DNA of 6,650 nt from an uncultured Polymorphobacter sp. Lineage in GTDB: Bacteria > Pseudomonadota > Alphaproteobacteria > Sphingomonadales > Sphingomonadaceae. The translations under genes were made by a program, and so were the position numbers. The stretch lies in the NCBI GenBank assembly GCA_937871645.1, contig CALMPZ010000265.1:1-6650 (forward strand), in the 5' to 3' direction. Of this stretch, positions 1 through 5,209 are shown piece by piece. Every line of letters begins with the position of its first letter. Within the stretch, counting starts at the first letter, position 1. The notes below the pieces were generated by a model. It was not told the DNA's origin and ran no database searches. It saw nothing but the letters and a program-made list of their open reading frames with translations.

Positions 1-1554
1 GGCCTGGTCATCGCAGATACCGGTGAATTCGGCGCGCGCAACCTCGCCAAGGCCGGCTACACCGTCAGCCCGATTGACGACAACAGCCTCGCGCGCTGGC
101 AGGTGCTGGCGTTCGACATCAGCGCGCTGACGCTCGAAGCCGTGAAGCCGTTCGGGCTCGGCAACAAGGAAGCGCTGCGCTGCAAGAACATGTGGACGCT
201 GGGGCTGAGCCTGTGGATGTTCGACCGCGACCGCGCGCCGCTGATCGCCTGGCTGCAGGACAAGTTCGCCAAGAACCCGGTGCTGGCCGACGCCAACATC
301 GCGGCGTTGAACGCTGGCCACGCCTATGGCGAAACTGCCGAAATCGGCGGACCGTTGCGCCAGTGGACGGTTGACCCCGCCAGCGTCGAGCCGGGCTATT
401 ACCGCACCATCACCGGCGGCGAGTCGCTATCGCTCGGGCTGGTCGCGGGCGCCAAGCTCGCGGGCCTCGACCTGTTCCTCGGCTCGTATCCGATCACCCC
501 GGCGTCGCCGGTGCTGCACGCGCTGGCGCGGCTCAAGGAGTTCGGCGTCACCAGCTTCCAGGCCGAAGACGAAATCGCCGCGGTCTGCGCCGCCATCGGC
601 GCGAGCTACGCCGGCCAACTCGGCGTGACCTCGTCGAGCGGCCCCGGCATTGCCTTGAAGGGCGAAGCGCTCGGGCTGGCGATCATGACCGAGCTGCCGC
701 TGGTCGTGGTCAATTCGCAGCGCGGCGGCCCGTCGACCGGCCTGCCAACCAAGACCGAACAGTCCGATCTGTATCAGGCGATCTATGGCCGCAACGGCGA
801 CGCCCCGATGGTGGTGCTGTCGACGTCGTCGCCGACCGACTGCTTCGACGTGGCGATCGAGGCAGTACGGCTGAGCGTGCAGTTCATGACGCCGGTCATG
901 CTGCTGACCGACGGCTATATCGCCAACGCCGCGCAGCCGTGGCTGGTGCCCGACATGGCGGATTACGAAGCCTTCCCGGTGGAGTTCCACACCGAGGTGC
1001 CCGCCGAGGGCAAGTTCAACCCGTACCAGCGCGACCCCGAAACGCTGAAGCGCGTCTGGGTCAAGCCCGGCACGCCGGGGCTGACGCACCGCATCGGCGG
1101 CATCGAAAAGGGCTTCAACACCGGCAACATCAACTATGAAGCCGCCAACCATCAAAAGATGACCGACACGCGTCAGGACAAGATCCTCAACATCGCCAAC
1201 CATATCCCCGATCAGGATGTCGATCAGGGTGCGGCGGGCGGCAAGCTGGTCGTCGTCGGCTGGGGTTCGACCTATGGCCCGATCCGCAAGGCGGTCGAAA
1301 GCGCGCGCGCCAAGGGGCTCGATGTCAGCCACGTCCACATCCGCTATCTGTGGCCGCTGCCGAAGAATCTGGGTGATTTGCTCAAGAGCTTCGACAAGGT
1401 GCTGGTGCCTGAAATGAACACCGGCCAGCTCAAGACCGTGCTGCGCGACCAATATCTCGTCGACGCCAAGCCGCTCAACAAGGTGAGCGGGCAACCGTTC
1501 AAGATCGCCGAAATCGAAGCGGCGATCGACGCGGAACTGGCAAGGAAGGGTTGA
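1..1554 (+). CDS. korA: 2-oxoglutarate:ferredoxin oxidoreductase alpha subunit (gamma-alpha fusion), 5'-truncated
   Basis: Subunit of the thiamine-diphosphate enzyme that oxidatively decarboxylates 2-oxoglutarate to succinyl-CoA and passes electrons to ferredoxin in the cytoplasm. The reading frame is open from base 1, so the true start lies left of the window; 517 codons are visible and the TGA is at 1552-1554. The first ~75 visible residues look like the end of the gamma-type domain fused in front of the alpha domain, as in other two-subunit KorAB enzymes. The alpha domain shows YPITPASP (visible residue 163 on), QAEDEIAAV (187 on) and TSSSGPG (210 on), then the RGGPSTGLPTKTEQSDL stretch typical of the family. 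The C-terminal domain begins near KLVVVGWGSTYGP. The korB start follows four bases after the stop, so the two genes are co-transcribed. Substrate preference for 2-oxoglutarate over other 2-oxoacids is inferred from family resemblance; the family is certain. Confidence 0.93.
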   Translation, partial: GLVIADTGEFGARNLAKAGYTVSPIDDNSLARWQVLAFDISALTLEAVKPFGLGNKEALRCKNMWTLGLSLWMFDRDRAPLIAWLQDKFAKNPVLADANIAALNAGHAYGETAEIGGPLRQWTVDPASVEPGYYRTITGGESLSLGLVAGAKLAGLDLFLGSYPITPASPVLHALARLKEFGVTSFQAEDEIAAVCAAIGASYAGQLGVTSSSGPGIALKGEALGLAIMTELPLVVVNSQRGGPSTGLPTKTEQSDLYQAIYGRNGDAPMVVLSTSSPTDCFDVAIEAVRLSVQFMTPVMLLTDGYIANAAQPWLVPDMADYEAFPVEFHTEVPAEGKFNPYQRDPETLKRVWVKPGTPGLTHRIGGIEKGFNTGNINYEAANHQKMTDTRQDKILNIANHIPDQDVDQGAAGGKLVVVGWGSTYGPIRKAVESARAKGLDVSHVHIRYLWPLPKNLGDLLKSFDKVLVPEMNTGQLKTVLRDQYLVDAKPLNKVSGQPFKIAEIEAAIDAELARKG

Positions 1555-1558
1555 ACCG

Positions 1559-2602
1559 ATGAACGACATGACCGCCATCACCATTCCCGACGGCAGCAAG
1601 CCCGACCATTGGGCGACCGATCAGGAAGTCCGCTGGTGCCCCGGCTGCGGCGACTATGCCATTCTGAAGGCGGTGCAGCGCACAATGCCCGAAATCGGCA
1701 CCAAGCCCGAAAATACCGTGTTCGTCAGCGGCATCGGCTGCTCGTCGCGCTTCCCCTATTACATGGAAACCTACGGCTTCCACACCATCCACGGCCGCGC
1801 GCCGGCGATTGCGACCGGCGTCAAGCTGGCGAATCCGGCGCTCGACGTGTGGATCATCACCGGTGACGGCGACGGCCTGAGCATCGGCGGCAACCACATG
1901 CTGCACCTGCTGCGCCGCAACCTCGATGTCCAGGTGCTGCTGTTCAACAATGAAATCTACGGGCTGACCAAGGGCCAGGCGTCGCCGACCAGCCGCATCG
2001 GCACGCGCTCGCCCTCCACCCCGTTCGGCTCGGTCGACCAGCCGGTCAACCCGTGCGCATTCGCACTGGGTGCCGGCGCGCGCTTCATCGCGCGCGGCAT
2101 CGACACCGCGCAGAAGCAACTCCCCGAAATCTTCAAGGCGGCGCACGCGCACAAGGGTGCCAGCTTCGTCGAAATCTTCCAGAACTGCATCGTCTATAAC
2201 GAGGACGTGTTCGCAGCGTTCACCGACAAGAAGAACGCCGGGCCGAAGCAGATCTGGGTCAAGCACGGCGAGCCGCTGGTGTTCGACAATGGCACCAAGG
2301 GCCTGCGGCTGGTGCCGGGCCAGCTGGCGCTCGAAGTCATCGACATCGTCGACGGCGACATCTCGGGCGTGCTGGTCCACGACCAGACCAACCGCGGGCT
2401 GGTGCAGATGCTGCTGGAGCTGCCGTTCGGTGATTTCCCGATGGTGCTCGGCGTCATCTATCAGGACCCCAAGCCGTCGTTCGAAGCTCAGGTCACAGCG
2501 CAGAACCATTCGGTCGCCGCCGGCAAGAAGGCTGACCTCAATGCGCTGATCCGCAAGGGCCAGAGCTGGACGGTGCACGACGCGGCGACGCACAAGATGT
2601 GA
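1559..2602 (+). CDS. korB: 2-oxoglutarate:ferredoxin oxidoreductase beta subunit
   Basis: Thiamine-diphosphate and 4Fe-4S binding subunit (347 aa) that pairs with KorA. WCPGCGD near the N-terminus supplies C27 and C30. C61 (SGIGCSSR) and C210 (FQNCIVYN) complete the four-cysteine pattern known for the single 4Fe-4S cluster of this enzyme class. The ThDP/Mg signature is GDGDGLSIGGNH (residues 102-113) followed by LLFNNEIYGLTKGQ (127-140). Length is normal for the family. The ATG is preceded by a strong purine-rich ribosome binding site, AAGGAAGGG at 1542-1550, which lies inside the end of korA. Physiological electron acceptor is presumably a ferredoxin, but none is encoded in this window. No C or D subunit gene is adjacent, consistent with the two-subunit form seen in aerobic bacteria. 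Confidence 0.95.
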   Translation: MNDMTAITIPDGSKPDHWATDQEVRWCPGCGDYAILKAVQRTMPEIGTKPENTVFVSGIGCSSRFPYYMETYGFHTIHGRAPAIATGVKLANPALDVWIITGDGDGLSIGGNHMLHLLRRNLDVQVLLFNNEIYGLTKGQASPTSRIGTRSPSTPFGSVDQPVNPCAFALGAGARFIARGIDTAQKQLPEIFKAAHAHKGASFVEIFQNCIVYNEDVFAAFTDKKNAGPKQIWVKHGEPLVFDNGTKGLRLVPGQLALEVIDIVDGDISGVLVHDQTNRGLVQMLLELPFGDFPMVLGVIYQDPKPSFEAQVTAQNHSVAAGKKADLNALIRKGQSWTVHDAATHKM

Positions 2603-2647
2603 GCGCCATGCGGGGGATTGGCGCACGTTGCTGCGTAATCCCCTTGT
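2603..2647 (+). promoter_or_regulatory. Intergenic hairpin between korB and the ECF sigma gene
   Basis: The 45-base gap contains an inverted repeat. GGGGATT (2613-2619) pairs with AATCCCC (2637-2643). After one bulged G (2620), an inner stem GCGCA (2621-2625) pairs with TGCGT (2632-2636; one G-T pair) around the six-base loop CGTTGC. That is 12 pairs in total, ending four bases before the sigma ATG at 2648. It is not followed by a T-run (the tail is TTGT), so a classical rho-independent terminator is doubtful. It may terminate or attenuate korAB read-through, or shield the sigma start. The promoter of the downstream operon must lie here or within korB, but I see no convincing consensus. A GGGGAT / CGTAAT pair with roughly 15-base spacing would place transcription start at or next to the ATG, but this is speculative. 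Confidence 0.5.
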
Positions 2648-3208
2648 ATGTTGCGTGACCTGACCGATTCTGCGGCCTTGATGGCGCGTGTTGCCGATGG
2701 TGACACCGCCAGCTTCGACCTGTTGGTGGCGCGCCTGCATGCACCGATGCTGCGGCTGGCGCTGCGCATATGCGGTGACCGTCGCGATGCCGAGGACGCG
2801 CTGCAGGCGGCTCTGACGCGGTTGTGGACGCATGCCGAAATCTATGAAGCCGCGCTCGGCAGCGTCGAAGGCTGGTTCCACCGCATCCTCGTCAACCAGT
2901 GCCTCGACCGTCGACGCCGGCTGCGCCCGGTCGCGCCGCTCGACGACGCCGCGCACATTGCCGCGCCCGACCCCTCCCCGTTCGACGCCGCCGATGCCAA
3001 CGCCCGTGCGCGCCGTGTCGATGCCGCCATGGCGCGGCTCAACCCGCGCCAGCGCACCGCGATTGCGCTGTTCCACGGCGAAGGCGCGAGCATGGCGGAG
3101 ATCGCCGCGCAGCTCGAGACCAGCCCCAAGGCAGTCGAGGGATTATTGGCGCGGGCGCGTAAGGAATTGAGTGAACTGCTGGCCAGCGAACGGACGGATA
3201 CGAAGTGA
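2648..3208 (+). CDS. ECF (extracytoplasmic function) sigma-70 family factor
   Basis: RNA polymerase sigma subunit of the two-domain ECF class, 186 aa, a usual length. Region 2 spans about residues 10-90: LMARVADGD, then RICGDRRDAEDALQAALTRLW (40-60) as the region 2.1/2.2 core-binding helix, then VEGWFHRILVNQCLDRRRR (73-91) as the promoter-melting/-10 part. A short linker rich in Asp, Pro and Ala (about 92-118) leads to region 4 (119-178), with LNPRQRTAIALFHGEGASMAEIAAQL and the recognition helix SPKAVEGLLARARKEL. No extra C-terminal domain is present. The start at 2648 gives the standard N-terminus but lacks a visible ribosome binding site; ATG 2681 (residue 12) also lacks one and would cut into region 2. 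The downstream anti-sigma overlaps by four bases, so this is the first gene of a co-regulated operon. Regulon and ECF subgroup cannot be assigned from the window. Confidence 0.92.
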   Translation: MLRDLTDSAALMARVADGDTASFDLLVARLHAPMLRLALRICGDRRDAEDALQAALTRLWTHAEIYEAALGSVEGWFHRILVNQCLDRRRRLRPVAPLDDAAHIAAPDPSPFDAADANARARRVDAAMARLNPRQRTAIALFHGEGASMAEIAAQLETSPKAVEGLLARARKELSELLASERTDTK

Positions 3209-3663
3209 CTGAAGACCGCACCTTTGAAATCATCGCCGCTTACGGTGCGGACGCAACGCGCTGGCCCGACGAAGAGCGCGCCGCGCTGACCGCCGCGATT
3301 GACGGCAACCCGGCGCTGCAGGACGCACTGGCCGAGGCCCACACCACCGATGCGGCGATTGCCGGCATGCTCGGAGACTGGGCGCAGGTTGCACCGTCGG
3401 CCGCTGACAGCGCGCGACTAGCCGCTGCCGCGCGTGCATCGGCACCGCGCTGGAACCGCTGGCTCGGCGGCGCGTTTGCTGCAGCAATTGCCGCATCGCT
3501 GATCGCCATCACGCCGATGCCCCGGCTGTGGGGCGACGCCACCGAACAACAGGGAACCACGTCGCCGACCATCGTTGCCAGCGCTGACGACACCGGAATC
3601 ACCGATGCCCAGGCCTATGCAATGCTGTTCACACTGACTCCACAAGAGGAAAGCCTGATATGA
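3205..3663 (+). CDS. Small single-span anti-sigma factor
   Basis: 152-aa inner-membrane protein, predicted to hold the preceding sigma factor inactive. The N-terminal ~90 residues are cytoplasmic and carry the AYGADATRWPDEERAAL motif (12-28), common in small alphaproteobacterial proteins encoded beside ECF sigma genes. One hydrophobic segment, WLGGAFAAAIAASLIAI at about residues 105-121, is the membrane span, preceded by Arg and Trp residues. A ~30-residue periplasmic tail ends in LFTLTPQEESLI. There is no cysteine, so the zinc HxxxCxxC anti-sigma (ZAS) motif is absent. Start is GTG at 3205, overlapping the sigma stop as GTGA; GGACGGA (3192-3198) is a suitably placed ribosome binding site. 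The ATGA overlap at its own end ties it to the metal-sensor gene. Function is inferred from position, topology and the N-terminal motif. Confidence 0.82.
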   Translation: MTEDRTFEIIAAYGADATRWPDEERAALTAAIDGNPALQDALAEAHTTDAAIAGMLGDWAQVAPSAADSARLAAAARASAPRWNRWLGGAFAAAIAASLIAITPMPRLWGDATEQQGTTSPTIVASADDTGITDAQAYAMLFTLTPQEESLI

Positions 3664-4208
3664 AAACGCTCCTGAAATCGACCGGTGTCGCGCTGGCGAT
3701 GCTGCTGGCGCTGCCTGTCGCGGCGCAGACCGCACCCGCTGCACCGCCCGCCCCCGGCATGCACGCCGGCCCGCACGGCGGCCAGGGTGGTCGCCGCGCT
3801 GCCCGCCTGCAGATGTTCTCGACGCTCAGCCCGGCGGGCCAGCAGGTCATGCGCGACGCGATGAAGGGCGGCGATCCGCGCGCCGACCATGCCGCGGTCA
3901 AGGCCGCGCGCGACCAGATCCTCGTGCTGCTCGATGCCGACAAGCTCGATGTCGCGGCGCTGAAACGCGCCATGGAGGCCGAACGCGCTACCGCCGAAGC
4001 AATGCACAACAAGCGCCAGGCGGCGCTGCTCGGTGCCTATCAAAAGCTGTCGGTTGCCGATCGCAAGGCGCTCGTCGCCGAAGCCCGCGCGATGCGCGCG
4101 CGGATGGAGTCGCGGATGAGCAAGAAGGGCGCGCCGATGATGATGCATGGCGCAGGCGGCATGGACGGCATGGAGGACATGATGCCCCCGCCGCCGCCGG
4201 CGAAATAA
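3660..4208 (+). CDS. Secreted Met/His-rich periplasmic metal-sensor protein (CnrX/CpxP/ZraP-like)
   Basis: 182-aa exported protein. A Sec signal peptide is clear: MKTLLK, a hydrophobic core (GVALAMLLALPV), and a likely cleavage after VAA (residue 22). The mature N-terminus is Ala/Pro-rich with MHAGPHGGQGG (34-44). The centre (about 48-155) is charged and helical, with FSTLSPAGQQVMRDAM (53-68), DQILVLLDADKLDVAALKRAM (85-105) and LSVADRKALVAEARAM (130-145). This resembles the helical-hairpin periplasmic heavy-metal sensors/resistance proteins (Metal_resist/CpxP/Spy superfamily). The C-terminus is Met-rich, with seven Met and one His between 160 and 175, then PPPPPAK. Third gene of the sigma/anti-sigma operon, started at an ATGA overlap with AGAGGA at 3645-3650. 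Inferred role: bind metal or sense envelope stress and control the anti-sigma factor. Which metal cannot be told from the sequence; the Met-rich tail would suit copper or silver. Confidence 0.75.
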   Translation: MKTLLKSTGVALAMLLALPVAAQTAPAAPPAPGMHAGPHGGQGGRRAARLQMFSTLSPAGQQVMRDAMKGGDPRADHAAVKAARDQILVLLDADKLDVAALKRAMEAERATAEAMHNKRQAALLGAYQKLSVADRKALVAEARAMRARMESRMSKKGAPMMMHGAGGMDGMEDMMPPPPPAK

Positions 4209-4215
4209 GCGCGGA

Positions 4216-5094
4216 TCAGGCGGCAGGCGGGCGGAAGCCGGTCTGCCGCTCGATTTCGCCCCACAGCAATTCGCCGAGCCGCCGCGTCACCGGTCCCGGC
4301 TTGCCGTCCGCGACCTGCACGCCGTCAATCGCCACGATGCCGAGGCACGGCGCCGTCGTCGAGGTCAGGAAGGCTTCGGCCGCACCCTGCGCTTCGGCGA
4401 GCGTGAACGGCCGTTCCTCGACCTTGATTTGCGCCGCGTGCACCAACCGCAGCAGGCTCGCGCGCATGATGCCTGGCAATATGCGCGCCGACAGCGGATG
4501 CGTGATGACCGTCCCGGCCGCGTCGACAATCCAGGCGTTGGTCGAGCCGCCTTCGGCAACCACGCCGTCATTGCTGACAAACCACGCTTCGAAACTGCCC
4601 GCCAGCCGCGCCGTCTGCTTGGCCAGCACATTGGGCAGCAACGCCACGGTCTTGATATCGCAACGCCCCCAGCGCTGGTCGGTGACGCTGGTGACCTTGA
4701 CGCCGACCGCCTGCTGCGGCACCCGCGCCGCGAAATCGAAACGCCGCACCGTCATCACCAGCGTCGGCTGCGCATCGGCGGGAAACGGATGGTCGCGTCG
4801 CGCTTCCCCGCGCGTCACCTGGATATACAGCAGCGCATCCTTGAAGCCGTTGAGCGCAATCAGCCGCCGCGCGACCAAGGTCAGCGCTGCCGCCGACATC
4901 GGCGCCGGAATCAGCAACGCCGACAAGTTGCGCGTCCAGCGTTCGAGATGCAGCGGCCAGTCGAGCAACCGCCCGTTCAGCACCGCGCACACCTCGTAAA
5001 TACCGTCGGCGAACTGGAAGCCACGGTCTTCGACATGCACCGCCGCTTTGTCGAGCGGCACGAAGGCGTGGTTGACATAGGCTAGGCGCGGCAT
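4216..5094 (-). CDS. dat: D-amino-acid transaminase (fold-type IV PLP enzyme)
   Basis: 292-aa cytoplasmic PLP enzyme of the D-amino-acid / branched-chain aminotransferase family. D-amino-acid transaminases swap amino groups between D-amino acids such as D-alanine or D-glutamate and 2-oxoacids. VHVEDRGFQFADGIYEV (19-35) is the family N-terminal motif. CDIKTVALLPNVLAKQ (145-160) contains the PLP lysine K148, and VAEGGSTNAW (179-188) carries the cofactor-contacting E181. Y33, R100 and H102 (in RGEARRDHPFP) match Y31, R98 and H100, the carboxylate-binding set of the Bacillus D-amino-acid enzyme. This favours D-amino-acid specificity over branched-chain or aminodeoxychorismate substrates. The start at 5094 gives MPRLAYVN, with AAGGGA just upstream on the minus strand; a longer open frame to 5190 only translates the intergenic repeat. 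It converges on the metal-sensor gene with a 7-base gap and diverges from the photolyase gene. Confidence 0.85.
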   Translation of the reverse strand: MPRLAYVNHAFVPLDKAAVHVEDRGFQFADGIYEVCAVLNGRLLDWPLHLERWTRNLSALLIPAPMSAAALTLVARRLIALNGFKDALLYIQVTRGEARRDHPFPADAQPTLVMTVRRFDFAARVPQQAVGVKVTSVTDQRWGRCDIKTVALLPNVLAKQTARLAGSFEAWFVSNDGVVAEGGSTNAWIVDAAGTVITHPLSARILPGIMRASLLRLVHAAQIKVEERPFTLAEAQGAAEAFLTSTTAPCLGIVAIDGVQVADGKPGPVTRRLGELLWGEIERQTGFRPPAA

Positions 5095-5209
5095 CTCGTC
5101 CCTTGCACTTGTGGTGGGGGTGAAAGACTGGCCTAGTCGCGAAGGCAGACTAAAGAAAGAGCCTCCGGCGGGCAGGTCTGAGGCCTGCACCCATTTATTA
5201 GGATGCGAG
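5095..5209. promoter_or_regulatory. Divergent intergenic region between dat and the photolyase gene
   Basis: This 115-base stretch must hold start signals for both divergent genes. It contains a small inverted repeat TAGTC (5134-5138) / GACTA (5148-5152), an A-rich patch around 5151-5160, and the 36-bp hairpin repeat at 5161-5196. The photolyase ribosome binding site AGGA is at 5200-5203. The dat ribosome binding site (AAGGGA on the minus strand) lies directly beside its start. I see no promoter with both boxes convincing on either strand, and no obvious LexA-type or GGAAC...CGTT general-stress promoter. Confidence 0.45.
5161..5196 (+). repeat. REP-like GC-rich hairpin repeat, copy 1
   Basis: 36 bp, identical to 6583-6618 except for T at 5177 (C at 6599). 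The core GCAGGTCTGAGGCCTGC (5172-5188) folds into a 7-pair stem with a TGA loop; the T-G pair is a wobble in this copy. It lies upstream of the photolyase ribosome binding site, so it would be in the mRNA leader if transcription starts to its left. It resembles dispersed REP-type palindromes, but genome-wide dispersal cannot be seen here. Confidence 0.8.

Noticed and set aside
427..3076. Long minus-strand open frames (427-1599 and 1499-3076) opposite korA, korB and the sigma gene
   Set aside because: Their translations are Arg/Ala/Val/Asp-rich with no family motif, and they lie opposite genes with intact catalytic motifs. They follow from few stop codons in GC-rich codon usage.
4220..4249. 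Inverted repeat GCGGCAG / CTGCCGC at the convergent junction, possible bidirectional terminator
   Set aside because: It lies inside the transaminase coding end, has a 16-base loop and no T-run on either side. In GC-rich coding DNA a 7-base match is weak evidence.
5103..5137. Possible sigma-70 promoter with TTGCAC at 5103-5108
   Set aside because: No acceptable -10 box at 16-18 bases; the nearest candidate near 5132 is too far away.
5095..5190. A 32-residue N-terminal extension of the transaminase starting at 5190 on the minus strand
   Set aside because: It reads through the same repeat; the family N-terminus begins at MPRLAYVN with a ribosome binding site directly upstream.
5111..5209. A 33-residue N-terminal extension of the photolyase starting at 5111
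   Set aside because: It translates the intergenic gap and the hairpin repeat. The family N-terminus and a ribosome binding site fit ATG 5210.
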